From positions 186,001 through 250,000 of the forward strand of contig CAVOGD010000006.1 in NCBI GenBank assembly GCA_963695155.1: DNA of 64,000 nt, in the 5' to 3' direction. Numbering within the stretch: the first letter of the stretch is position 1; every line of letters starts with the position of its first letter. Shown piece after piece: positions 34,548-43,447 of the stretch. Position numbers and translations under genes: made by a program. The notes under the pieces are model-generated. The model was not told the origin of the DNA. It did not search any database and saw only the letters and a list, made by a program, of their open reading frames with translations. The stretch is from SG8-30 sp963695155 (GTDB lineage Bacteria > Pseudomonadota > Gammaproteobacteria > Steroidobacterales > Steroidobacteraceae).

Positions 34548-36959
34548 ATGGCGTTTTTCAGCACATACCGTGCCGACCGGCTGATCGCGGAAGTCCGCGA
34601 ATCGGGCGATCCCGGCAGCCCCAAGGCGCGCCAGGCGCTGGACCGGCTCAAGGGACTGGGCGCGGCGGCCGTCGAACCGATCGTCGAGGCGCTGGCCGGC
34701 GCCGACAAGCGCGAGACGGCCGCCTTCGTGGACGTGCTGGCGTCCCTGGTGGACAACAAGTCCTTCCCGGTATTCGCCAAGGCGCTGGCCGAGGACAATC
34801 CGCGGGCCCTGTCGGCCGTCGCCTGGGCGCTGTCATCGGCCCACAGCTACTCGCCGCAGCTGTTGCTGGACCTGCTGCACAAGCCCGGCGTGTCGCGCCA
34901 GGCCGTGCTGGGCGTGATCGGCGCACACCGCAAGCGGTTCGCGGTGCGCGACCTCCTCAATTCCGCCTACCAGCAGGAGCCCGGCGAGAAGACCGCCCTG
35001 TTCAAGATCATCCGCGAGGTCGCGGACGACAGTTCGCTGGACGAACTGCTGCCGCGGGTGGAGGGCAAGGACCCGGTCGCCCGCATGCACATCATCTCGA
35101 TCCTGGGCCGCTTCAAGGAGCCGCGGGTCCGCAAGGCGCTGCATGCCACGCTCAAGGACCCCAACAAGCAGGTGCGCCTGGCGGCACTGCAGGCGATGGC
35201 CGGCATGCGCGGCGAGATCGACCCCGGCCAGATCGCGCCGCTGCTCAAGGACACCGAGCTGGACGTGCAGAACCTGGCGGTCGAGATCCTCTGCAAGGCC
35301 AAGCACCCGGAGACCATCCACCACCTGGTGGACGTCCTCAAGGACGAGTCCGAATTCGCGCGGCGTTCGGCGGTGGAGGTGCTCAACGAAGTCGGCGACG
35401 AGCGCTCGGTCAAGTTCCTGCTGGAGCGGATCAAGGACGACGACTGGTGGGTTCGCAGCCGCACCGCCGACGCGCTCGGCAAGATCGGCGGCCCGCGCGT
35501 CATCGATGCCGCACTGGCGATGGTCGGCGACCGCGACGAGGAGATCCGCCGCACGGTCATCGAGATCCTCAACCAGACCAAGGACGAGCGTGCCGCCAAG
35601 CACCTGATCGGGGCGACCAAGGACGACGACTGGTGGGTCAGCGAGCGGGCGGTGGACGCGCTGGGCGCCATGGGCACCCGCGCGGCCGTGCCGCGGCTGC
35701 TCGAGATGCTCAAGACCAACCCCAAGTCCCTCGCGACGGTGATCCGGGCGCTCGGCAACATCGGTGATCCGCGTGCGCTCGAGCCGGTCATGCAGGGGCT
35801 CGACAAGAAGGAGAGCGACGTCGTCATCGAGGCGATGGGCGCGCTGGTCAAGCTCGCCACCGAGCGCAATTCCGAGGCCGTGCAGCTGCGCCTGCAGCTG
35901 CTGCACGGCTCGCCGGAGCCGTCCGTGGCGGCGGCAGCGCGGCGCAGCCTGTCGGAACTCGACGCGCGGTTCGGCCCGTCGGCGGGAATGGCTGCATTGA
36001 GCGGCACGACGCACATCTCGGGCGTGGGCCGGATCGGGGCGGGACCGGCGGATGCCGCCAAGACGCTGCTGGTCGATTCCGCGGACGTGGCGGCGATCAT
36101 GAAGGCGGCCCAGGCACAGGCCGAGCTGGACATCTCGGCGCTGCAGCCCGGCGACCTGCTGGAGGGCCGCTACAAGTACATCGAGCGCATCGGCAAGGGC
36201 GCCTTCGGCACGGTGCTCCTGTTCGAGGACACGGTGGTGGACGAGCAGCTGGTCCTCAAGTTCCTGAACCCGAGCGTGGCGCAGGACGAGGAGATCATGC
36301 AGCGGTTCGTTCACGAGCTGCGTTACAGCCGCAAGATCACCCATCCCAACGTCATACGCATCCACGATTTCCTGCAGATCCGCGGTCGCTACGCCATCTC
36401 CATGGAGTACTTCCCCTCGCACACGATCGGCGGCGAGGTCAATGGCAAGCCGCTGCCGGTGAAGCGCGCGGCGCGGTTCGGCGTGGACATCGCGACCGGC
36501 ATGGCCGTGGCCCACCTGCAGGGCATCGTGCACCGCGACCTCAAGCCGGCCAACGTGCTGATCAACGACGAGGGCCTCCTCAAGATCGTGGACTTCGGCG
36601 TGGCCGCCGCGCAGCGCGAGGGCGACACCCAGCTGACCAAGACCGGCTTCGTCATCGGCTCGCCCAAGTACATGGCCCCCGAGCAGATCCTCGGCAAGAA
36701 GGTCGACGCCCGCGCCGACATCTACTCGCTCGGCATCATCCTCTACGAGATGCTGACCGGTGCGCCCCCCTACCACCGCGGCGACCACATGGCGGTCATG
36801 TACCAGCACGTGCAGGGCCGCGCCCGGCCGCCGGCCGACGTCAATCCGGACGTGCCGCAGGAACTGTCGGACATCGTCGTCAAGGCCATGGCGGTGGACA
36901 AGAACAAGCGCTTCGGGTCCATGGACGAGCTAAGACTGGCGCTGCAGGCCTTCTTGTGA
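34548..36959 (+). CDS. HEAT-repeat serine/threonine protein kinase
   Basis: An 803-residue soluble protein. Residues ~1-480 are HEAT/PBS-lyase-type helical repeats; two have the same KDDDWWV turn (Trp pairs at 300-301 and 362-363). A ~50-residue linker follows, then a Hanks-type kinase domain (~540-803): Gly loop IGKGAFGTV (from 548), Lys 571 in VLKFLNP, catalytic HRDLKPAN (Asp 664), DFG (682) and APEQI. All catalytic residues are present, so it should be active. No membrane segment or PASTA repeat. The gene is 15 bases before a pilT gene and two genes before a second one, between apbC and metG. The HEAT solenoid is a likely protein-docking part, so control of the pilus motor is a fair inference. 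ATG 34548 starts MAFFSTYRAD. Confidence 0.9.
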   Translation: MAFFSTYRADRLIAEVRESGDPGSPKARQALDRLKGLGAAAVEPIVEALAGADKRETAAFVDVLASLVDNKSFPVFAKALAEDNPRALSAVAWALSSAHSYSPQLLLDLLHKPGVSRQAVLGVIGAHRKRFAVRDLLNSAYQQEPGEKTALFKIIREVADDSSLDELLPRVEGKDPVARMHIISILGRFKEPRVRKALHATLKDPNKQVRLAALQAMAGMRGEIDPGQIAPLLKDTELDVQNLAVEILCKAKHPETIHHLVDVLKDESEFARRSAVEVLNEVGDERSVKFLLERIKDDDWWVRSRTADALGKIGGPRVIDAALAMVGDRDEEIRRTVIEILNQTKDERAAKHLIGATKDDDWWVSERAVDALGAMGTRAAVPRLLEMLKTNPKSLATVIRALGNIGDPRALEPVMQGLDKKESDVVIEAMGALVKLATERNSEAVQLRLQLLHGSPEPSVAAAARRSLSELDARFGPSAGMAALSGTTHISGVGRIGAGPADAAKTLLVDSADVAAIMKAAQAQAELDISALQPGDLLEGRYKYIERIGKGAFGTVLLFEDTVVDEQLVLKFLNPSVAQDEEIMQRFVHELRYSRKITHPNVIRIHDFLQIRGRYAISMEYFPSHTIGGEVNGKPLPVKRAARFGVDIATGMAVAHLQGIVHRDLKPANVLINDEGLLKIVDFGVAAAQREGDTQLTKTGFVIGSPKYMAPEQILGKKVDARADIYSLGIILYEMLTGAPPYHRGDHMAVMYQHVQGRARPPADVNPDVPQELSDIVVKAMAVDKNKRFGSMDELRLALQAFL

Positions 36960-36974
36960 TTCACTCGGGCGCCG

Positions 36975-38063
36975 ATGCCACGCATTGACGCCTTCCTCAA
37001 GCTGGGAATCTCACAGAGCTGCTCCGACGTGCACCTGGCCGTCGGCATGCCGCCCATGCTGCGCATGACCGGCGAGCTGGTGCCGATCCGCTTCCGCGAC
37101 GTGGGCGGGCCGGAACTCGAGAGCTACGTCCTGGAGATCCTCACGCGCAGCCAGCAGGAGCGCTTCCGCGGCGGCGAGGACCTGGACTTCTCCTACGTCT
37201 CGGCCGACGGCGGCCGCTTCCGCGTCAACGTCTTCCGCAAGGACACCGGCGTCGGCGCCGTGTTCCGCGCCATCCCGAGCGAGATCCCGTCCCTCGAAAG
37301 CCTCAACCTGCCGCCGATCGTGGCCAAGTTGTGCGACTACCACCAGGGCATGGTGCTGGTGACGGGCTCGACCGGCACCGGCAAGTCCACGACGCTGGCC
37401 GCCATGATCGACCGGCTGAACGCCACCCGCACCCTCAACATCATCAGCCTCGAGGACCCGATCGAGTTCGTGCACCGCAGCAAGCAGAGCCAGGTCATCC
37501 AGCGCGAACTGGGCAGTCACCTGCCGACCTTCGCGGAAGGCGTGCGCGCGGCCATGCGCGAGGATCCCGACGTCATCCTGGTCGGCGAGCTGCGTGACGC
37601 GGAGACGATCTCCATGGCGATGACCGCCGCGGAGACCGGGCACCTCGTGCTCGGCACGCTGCACACCACCAGCGCGGTGAAGACGATCGACCGGGTCATC
37701 GACGCGTTGCCGATCGAGGAGCGCGAACAGACCAAGACCTTCCTCGCGCAGAGCCTGCTGGCGGTGGTCACCCAGACGCTGGTGAAGAAGCCGGAAGGTC
37801 GCGGCCGCCGCGCGGTCTGCGAGGTGATGATCATGAATCGCGCCATCGCGAAGCTGATCCAGACCGAGCAGACCCACCAGATCCCGTCGCTGATCCAGAC
37901 CGGCAAGGACGCCGGCATGCACCTGATGGACCAGGCGCTGCTGGCGGCGGTCATGGCCAAGGAGGTGGACGCCGACGACGCCTACCGCTTCGCCACGGAC
38001 AAGAAGGTCCTGGCCAAGTACGTCGTCGACCGCAGCCTGCTGCCGCGCTTCGACAGCGCCTGA
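36975..38063 (+). CDS. pilT: Type IV pilus retraction ATPase PilT
   Basis: This hexameric ATPase drives pilus retraction and twitching. The 362-residue protein has an N-terminal PAS-like domain (SDVHLAVGMPPMLR), Walker A TGSTGTGKSTTLAAMID, the Asp box ISLEDPIEFVH, Walker B DPDVILVGELRDAETI and the His box TGHLVLGTLHTTSA. It begins 15 bases after the kinase stop and ends 15 bases before the second ATPase, so the three form one operon. Confidence 0.92.
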   Translation: MPRIDAFLKLGISQSCSDVHLAVGMPPMLRMTGELVPIRFRDVGGPELESYVLEILTRSQQERFRGGEDLDFSYVSADGGRFRVNVFRKDTGVGAVFRAIPSEIPSLESLNLPPIVAKLCDYHQGMVLVTGSTGTGKSTTLAAMIDRLNATRTLNIISLEDPIEFVHRSKQSQVIQRELGSHLPTFAEGVRAAMREDPDVILVGELRDAETISMAMTAAETGHLVLGTLHTTSAVKTIDRVIDALPIEEREQTKTFLAQSLLAVVTQTLVKKPEGRGRRAVCEVMIMNRAIAKLIQTEQTHQIPSLIQTGKDAGMHLMDQALLAAVMAKEVDADDAYRFATDKKVLAKYVVDRSLLPRFDSA

Positions 38064-38078
38064 GCGGGGGACGGCATC

Positions 38079-39140
38079 GTGGCACGCATCGACGAATACC
38101 TCGAGGAGGTCCTGAAACGCAACGGCTCGGACCTGCACTTCATGGCGGGCAACCCGCCGCGCATCCGCCAGTACGGTGCGCTCATCAAGATGCGCGAGGA
38201 GTTGCTGCAACCGGACTTCGTCAAGGAAGCCCTCTACGAGATCATGCCGCGACAGGCCATCGAGCGGTTCGAGGCCAAGGACGGCGCCGACTTCGCCTAC
38301 CGCCTGGGAACCGCGGCGCGCTTCCGCATCAATGCGCTGCAGCAACTGAACGGCGCCGGTGCGGCGTGCCGCGCGATCCCGTCCAAGGCGCTGAGCCTGA
38401 GCCAGCTGAACATGCCGGAGGCCGTGGGCAACCTGTGCAAGACCAACAATGGCCTGGTCCTGGTCACCGGCAAGACCGGCTCGGGCAAGTCCACCACGCT
38501 GGCCGCGATGATCGACGACCTGAACGTGAGGCTGAAGGGGCACATCCTCACCATCGAGGACCCCATCGAATTCGTGCACGCGCGCAAGAACTGCCTGATC
38601 AGCCAGCGCGAGATCGGCGCGCATGCGGCGTCGTTCTCGGCCGCGCTGCACTCCGCCCTGCGCGAGGATCCGGACGTCGTGCTGGTCGGCGAGTTGCGCG
38701 ACCTGGAGACCATGAGCACGGCCATCACCGCCGCCGAGATGGGCATCATGGTGATGGCGACGCTGCACACCAACGGCGCCGCAGCGGCCGTGGACCGCAT
38801 GGTCAACGCCTTCCCGGCCGACAAGCAGGGGCACGTGCGCACGATGCTGTCGACCTCGTTGCGCGGCGTGATCTCGCAGCAGCTGATCGTGAAGAAAGGC
38901 GGCGGCGGCCGCGTCGCCGCGCTGGAGATCCTGATCAACACGCCGGCGGTCTCCCACCTGATCCGCCAGGGCAAGATCGACCAGCTGGAAAGCAGCATGC
39001 AGTCGGGCGGCGTCCACGGCATGAGCACGATGGACTCGGCGATCCAGCGGCTGCTGGACAGCGGCGCGATCACCGGCCAGTCGGCCTATGAAAAGGCCCT
39101 CAACAAGCAGAAATTCGAGCAGTACAAGGAAGATGCCTGA
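38079..39140 (+). CDS. pilU: PilT/PilU-family ATPase, second copy
   Basis: This 353-residue paralogue of the preceding ATPase has the same domain order: SDLHFMAGNPPRIR, Walker A TGKTGSGKSTTLAAMIDDL, ILTIEDPIEFVHARK, Walker B DPDVVLVGELRDLETM and MVMATLHTNGAA. It differs from PilT in the His box and in the C-terminus, as PilU does, so I call it PilU-like. It starts with GTG 38079. PilU cannot retract alone and works with PilT in known systems. Confidence 0.82.
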   Translation: MARIDEYLEEVLKRNGSDLHFMAGNPPRIRQYGALIKMREELLQPDFVKEALYEIMPRQAIERFEAKDGADFAYRLGTAARFRINALQQLNGAGAACRAIPSKALSLSQLNMPEAVGNLCKTNNGLVLVTGKTGSGKSTTLAAMIDDLNVRLKGHILTIEDPIEFVHARKNCLISQREIGAHAASFSAALHSALREDPDVVLVGELRDLETMSTAITAAEMGIMVMATLHTNGAAAAVDRMVNAFPADKQGHVRTMLSTSLRGVISQQLIVKKGGGGRVAALEILINTPAVSHLIRQGKIDQLESSMQSGGVHGMSTMDSAIQRLLDSGAITGQSAYEKALNKQKFEQYKEDA

Positions 39141-39204
39141 CCGGCGGCGGCCCTGACGGCGGCCGCGACGGGCGACGGGCCGGGTCGGGCGCCCCCTGCG
39201 ATGG

Positions 39205-39210
39205 CATAAT
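39205..39210 (+). promoter_or_regulatory. Candidate -10 box upstream of metG
   Basis: GGCATAAT (with CATAAT at 39205-39210) is a good sigma70 -10, 26 bases before the metG ATG in an otherwise very GC-rich 96-base gap. No strong -35 is seen. Confidence 0.4.
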
Positions 39211-39236
39211 CCCGCGTTCCAGTCGGAACCCGGCCC

Positions 39237-41225
39237 ATGCCACGCAAGATACTCGTCACCAGCGCCCTGCCCTACGCCAACGGACCCACGCACCTGGGCC
39301 ACGTCACCGAGACCGTGCAGACGGACATCTGGGTGCGGTTCCAGCGCATGCGCGGCCACAATTGCCTGTACGTCTGCGCGGACGACACGCACGGCACGCC
39401 GGTCATGCTCAAGGCCCGCAGCGACGGCATCAGCCCGGAACAGCTCATCGAGCAGGTGGGCGCCGAGCGGCGGCAGGTCTTCGCCGACTTCCTCATCAGC
39501 TTCGACAACTACTACACGACCCATTCGGCCGAGAACAAGCGCTACACCGAGCTGGTGTTCAAGGCGCTCGATGCGGCCGGCCACATCGTGCGCAAGACCG
39601 TCAGCCAGGCCTACGACGAACAGGCCGGCATGTTCCTGCCGGACCGTTACGTGAAGGGCACCTGCCCGCGCTGCGGCGCTGCGGACCAGTACGGCGACAG
39701 CTGCGAGGCCTGCGGCGCCACCTACGCGCCGGGCGACCTGAAGGACGCGGTGTCGGTGCTCAGCGGCCTGCCGCCGGTGAAGCGCGAGTCGGAGCACCTG
39801 TTCTTCCGGCTCGGCGACTTCGAGCCGATGCTGCGCCAGTGGACGCGCTCCGGCACGCTGCAGGAGGCGGTCGCGAACAAGCTCGACGAGTGGTTCGATG
39901 CCGGGCTCCGCGACTGGGACGTGTCACGGGACGCGCCGTACTTCGGCTTCGAGATCCCCGGGGCGCCGGGCAAGTACTTCTACGTCTGGCTGGATGCGCC
40001 GATCGGCTACATGGCCAGCTTCGACAACCTGTGCGCCCGCAGCGGGCTCGACTTCGACGAGTACTGGAAGCCGGGCGGCGACACCGAGCTGTATCATTTC
40101 ATCGGCAAGGACATCCTCTACTTCCACTCGCTGTTCTGGCCGGCCACGCTGCACGGCGCCGGTTTCCGCACCCCGAGCGGCGTGTTCGTGCACGGCTTCC
40201 TGACGCTGAACGGCGAGAAGATGTCCAAGTCGCGCGGCACCTTCATCACCGCACGCCGCTACCTGGACCTGCTGCCGGCCGAGTACTTCCGCTACTTCCT
40301 GGCGGCCAAGCTCGACCAGAGCATCGACGACATAGACATGAACCTCGAGGAGTTCACGGCCAGGATCAACGCCGAGATCGTCGGCAAGCTCGTCAACATC
40401 GCCAGCCGCTGTGCCGGGTTCATCGCGCGCGGCCACGACGGCATGCTGGCCGCCGCGTTGCCCGACCCGGGCCTGTACGCGGAGTTCGTGGCGGCCGGCG
40501 AGCGGATCGCCGGCCTGTACGAGGCGCGCGAGTACGCCGCCGCGCTGCGCGACATCATGGCGCTCGCCGACCGCGCCAACCTGTACATAGACCGCCACAA
40601 GCCCTGGCTGCTGGCGAAGGACCCGGCGCGGGCCGGCGAGGTGCAGGGTGTCTGCACGCAGGCGCTGAACCTGTTTCGCGTGTTGATGAACTACCTGAAG
40701 CCGGTCCTGCCGGCGATGGCCGCGCGCGCGGAGGGCTTCCTCGGCACCGCCGCGGCCGACTGGGACTCGGTGCGCGAGCCGCTGCTGGGGACGCGCGTGC
40801 GGCCCTACGAACCGCTGGCCACCCGGCTCGACGCCGGCCAGGTGGCGGGACTCATCGACATGGCGGCGGTTGCGCCGGTGCCCGCCGCGGAGACGCAGCC
40901 CATGATCACGATCGAGGATTTCGCCAGGATCGACCTGCGCGTGGCGCGCGTCACCGAGGCCGAACTGGTGGAAGGCGCCGACAAGCTGCTCAAGCTGACG
41001 CTGGATGTCGACGGCCAGTCGCGCAGCGTATTCGCCGGCATTCGCCAGGCCTACGAGCCGCAGGCCCTGGTGGGACGCCACGTGATCGTGGTGGCGAACC
41101 TGAAGCCGCGCCAGATGCGCTTTGGCCTGTCCGAGGGGATGGTGCTGTGCGCGGGACCCGGCGGCGCCGAGCTGTTCCTCGTTTCGCCGGACGAGGGCGC
41201 CGTCCCGGGCATGCCGGTCAGGTGA
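39237..41225 (+). CDS. metG: Methionine--tRNA ligase
   Basis: This class I synthetase charges tRNA-Met and initiator tRNA. Motifs: the HIGH-type ALPYANGPTHLGH, a zinc knuckle (CPRCGAADQYGDSCEACG), KMSKS in LNGEKMSKSRGTF, and the C-terminal tRNA-binding (EMAP-like) domain starting ITIEDFARIDLRVARV. The 662 residues match the longer, dimeric form. It heads metG-rsxB-nth. Confidence 0.96.
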   Translation: MPRKILVTSALPYANGPTHLGHVTETVQTDIWVRFQRMRGHNCLYVCADDTHGTPVMLKARSDGISPEQLIEQVGAERRQVFADFLISFDNYYTTHSAENKRYTELVFKALDAAGHIVRKTVSQAYDEQAGMFLPDRYVKGTCPRCGAADQYGDSCEACGATYAPGDLKDAVSVLSGLPPVKRESEHLFFRLGDFEPMLRQWTRSGTLQEAVANKLDEWFDAGLRDWDVSRDAPYFGFEIPGAPGKYFYVWLDAPIGYMASFDNLCARSGLDFDEYWKPGGDTELYHFIGKDILYFHSLFWPATLHGAGFRTPSGVFVHGFLTLNGEKMSKSRGTFITARRYLDLLPAEYFRYFLAAKLDQSIDDIDMNLEEFTARINAEIVGKLVNIASRCAGFIARGHDGMLAAALPDPGLYAEFVAAGERIAGLYEAREYAAALRDIMALADRANLYIDRHKPWLLAKDPARAGEVQGVCTQALNLFRVLMNYLKPVLPAMAARAEGFLGTAAADWDSVREPLLGTRVRPYEPLATRLDAGQVAGLIDMAAVAPVPAAETQPMITIEDFARIDLRVARVTEAELVEGADKLLKLTLDVDGQSRSVFAGIRQAYEPQALVGRHVIVVANLKPRQMRFGLSEGMVLCAGPGGAELFLVSPDEGAVPGMPVR

Positions 41226-41250
41226 CGGCGGCCCGCGCAGCGCGGCCAGC

Positions 41251-41844
41251 ATGACCCCATCCGGCACAACTCCGCTGGTCGAGCGCATCGACGCCCTGCT
41301 GCCGCAGACGCAGTGCACGCGCTGCGGCTTCGACGGCTGCCGTCCCTACGCCGAGGCGCTGGCCGCCGGCTCCTCGACGATCAACCGCTGCCCGCCGGGC
41401 GGACAGCCCGTCATCGCGGCGCTGGCGGCCCTGCTCGGCGTCGCGCCCACGGCCCTGGACCCGGACTGCGGCGACGAAGCCGCGCCGCACGTCGTCGCGA
41501 TCGTCGAGCCCGACTGCATCGGCTGCGCGAAGTGCATCGACGTATGCCCGACCGACGCCATCACCGGCGCCCGCAAGTGGCTGCACACGGTGATCGCCGC
41601 CGACTGTTCGGGCTGCGACCTGTGCCTGCCGGCCTGCCCGGTCGACTGCATCGTGCCCGTCCCGGCTCCGGGGAATGCGCCGGCCGTCCTCGACGGCGCG
41701 GCCATCGCGCGGCGCGCGCGGCATTTCGGCCGGCTCTACGCGGTGCGTCAGGCGCGGCGGGCGCACGACGAGCGGCGGCGGCGCACGGCGCTGGCGGCGG
41801 CCCTGGCGCATGACACCGCCACGCCCGGGGACGCGGCGTCGTGA
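41251..41844 (+). CDS. rsxB: RsxB/RnfB-like ferredoxin, without membrane anchor
   Basis: This 197-residue iron-sulfur protein is homologous to subunit B of the Rnf/Rsx electron transport complex. It has the Fe-S domain with TQCTRCGFDGCRPYAEAL and Cys 45 (RCPPGG), then two [4Fe-4S] ferredoxin motifs: CIGCAKCIDVCPTDAI and CSGCDLCLPACPVDCI. The N-terminal membrane helix of classical RnfB is absent, and no other rsx gene is nearby. ATG 41251 is the start. It overlaps nth (GTGA). A role as a soluble electron donor is inferred. Confidence 0.85.
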   Translation: MTPSGTTPLVERIDALLPQTQCTRCGFDGCRPYAEALAAGSSTINRCPPGGQPVIAALAALLGVAPTALDPDCGDEAAPHVVAIVEPDCIGCAKCIDVCPTDAITGARKWLHTVIAADCSGCDLCLPACPVDCIVPVPAPGNAPAVLDGAAIARRARHFGRLYAVRQARRAHDERRRRTALAAALAHDTATPGDAAS

Positions 41845-42530
41845 ACGCCCGGCGTTGCAGGGCCCTGTTCGAGCGCCTGCGGGCGCGCCTGCCGGAGCCC
41901 ACCACCGAACTCGAGCACTCGACGCCCTTCGAGCTGCTGGTATGCGTCATCCTGTCCGCGCAGGCCACCGACAAGAGCGTCAACCAGGCGACCGCGCGCC
42001 TCTTCAAGGTGGCGCGCACGCCGGCGCAGATTGCGGCGCTCGGCGAGCAGGGACTCGCACCGTACCTGCGCTCGATCGGCCTGTGGGCCACGAAGGCGCG
42101 CAACGTGGCCGCGACGGCCCGCCTCCTGCTGGAGCGCCACGACGGCCAGGTGCCGCGGCGGCGCGAGGACCTCGAGGCGCTGCCGGGCGTCGGCCGCAAG
42201 ACCGCCAACGTGGTCCTGAACACGGCCTTCGGCGAACCCACCATCGCCGTCGACACGCATATCTTCCGGGTCGCGAACCGCACCGGCCTGGCGCCGGGCG
42301 CCAACGTGCGGCAGGTCGAGGACCGCCTGCTCGAAGTCGTGCCACGGGAGTTCCGCCGCCACGCGCACCACTGGCTGATCCTGCATGGCCGGTACGTGTG
42401 CAAGGCCCGGCGCCCCGACTGCCCGGACTGCGCCATCGCCGACCTGTGCGGGTACGCCGACAAGACCCTGCGCGAACCGCGGGCCGGCGGGCGTGCCGCG
42501 CAAACCGGGCGGCAGCGGCGAAAGGCGTAA
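41841..42530 (+). CDS. nth: Endonuclease III
   Basis: Nth is a DNA glycosylase/AP lyase that removes oxidised pyrimidines. The HhH motif with catalytic Lys is LPGVGRKTANVVL, the catalytic Asp is in AVDTHIFRV, and the [4Fe-4S] cluster ligands are CKARRPDCPDCAIADLC. The 229-residue length includes a slightly long basic C-terminal tail. The start is GTG 41841, overlapping the rsxB stop. Confidence 0.95.
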   Translation: MNARRCRALFERLRARLPEPTTELEHSTPFELLVCVILSAQATDKSVNQATARLFKVARTPAQIAALGEQGLAPYLRSIGLWATKARNVAATARLLLERHDGQVPRRREDLEALPGVGRKTANVVLNTAFGEPTIAVDTHIFRVANRTGLAPGANVRQVEDRLLEVVPREFRRHAHHWLILHGRYVCKARRPDCPDCAIADLCGYADKTLREPRAGGRAAQTGRQRRKA

Positions 42531-42562
42531 TATATCGGGGCCCGCTCCGGTCTCATCGAGTG

Positions 42563-43444
42563 ATGGCCGCCATGCAGAATCGCCCGGCACGCAGCGCAGA
42601 ACCCTATCCGGTCAGCGGGGCCGGGCTCGGCCTGCGCCGCGGGCTGATGCCGGAGCTGCTCGAAAAGGGCACGCAGGGGATCGACTTCTTCGAGCTCGCG
42701 CCGGAGAACTGGATCGGCGTCGGCGGCGCCATGGGCCGCGACCTGCGGCGCTTCACCGAACGCCACCCGTTCGTCGCACACGGCCTGTCGCTGTCGCTGG
42801 GCGGCCCCAAGCCGCTGGACGAGGCCTTGCTGGCCGACGTGCGGGGTTTCCTCGACGAGCACGGCATACGCGCCTACACCGAACACCTGAGCTACTGCAC
42901 GGACGACGGCCACCTGTACGACCTGATGCCGATTCCGTTCACGCAGGAGGCCGTGCACCACGTCGCCGGCCGCATCCGCCGCGCCCAGCAGATCCTCGAG
43001 CGCCCGATCGCGATCGAGAACGTCTCCTACTACGCCGCCCCGGGCGCCGAGATGCCCGAGATCGAGTTCGTGAGGGCCGTGCTCGAGGAGGCGGACTGCG
43101 GGCTGTTGCTCGACGTCAACAACATCTTCGTCAATGCCGTCAACCAGGGCTACGACCCGCTCAAGTTCCTCGAGGCGCTGCCACTGGAGCGGGTCTGGTA
43201 CATCCACACGGCCGGACACCAGGTCGAGGCGGCCGACCTGCGCGTGGACACGCACGGCAGCGAAGTCTGCAGCGACGTGTGGTCGCTGCTGGAGTCGGCC
43301 TACCGGCTGTGCGGCCCGGTGCCCACGCTGCTGGAACGCGACTTCAATTTCCCGCCCCTGGCCGAGCTGCTGGACGAAATCGCGAGGATCCACCGGCTGC
43401 AGTCGCGCTGCGAGCCGCCGGCTGCCAGCGCGACCGGCGCCTGA
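42563..43444 (+). CDS. DUF692 / MNIO family protein (HvfB/BufB-like)
   Basis: This 293-residue TIM-barrel enzyme belongs to the multinuclear non-heme iron-dependent oxidative (MNIO, DUF692) family, whose members modify Cys residues of ribosomally made peptides. Conserved metal-site segments are visible: FFELAPENWIGVGG, HGLSLSLGG, YTEHLSYC, AIENVSYY, LLLDVNNIFVNAVNQG, YIHTAGH, DTHGSEV and LLERDFNFP. Start ATG 42563; ATG 42572 is an alternative. It lies 32 bases after nth and 3 bases before the DUF2063 partner gene. No precursor-peptide gene is seen upstream, which is unusual for this operon type. Confidence 0.88.
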   Translation: MAAMQNRPARSAEPYPVSGAGLGLRRGLMPELLEKGTQGIDFFELAPENWIGVGGAMGRDLRRFTERHPFVAHGLSLSLGGPKPLDEALLADVRGFLDEHGIRAYTEHLSYCTDDGHLYDLMPIPFTQEAVHHVAGRIRRAQQILERPIAIENVSYYAAPGAEMPEIEFVRAVLEEADCGLLLDVNNIFVNAVNQGYDPLKFLEALPLERVWYIHTAGHQVEAADLRVDTHGSEVCSDVWSLLESAYRLCGPVPTLLERDFNFPPLAELLDEIARIHRLQSRCEPPAASATGA

Positions 43445-43447
43445 AGC

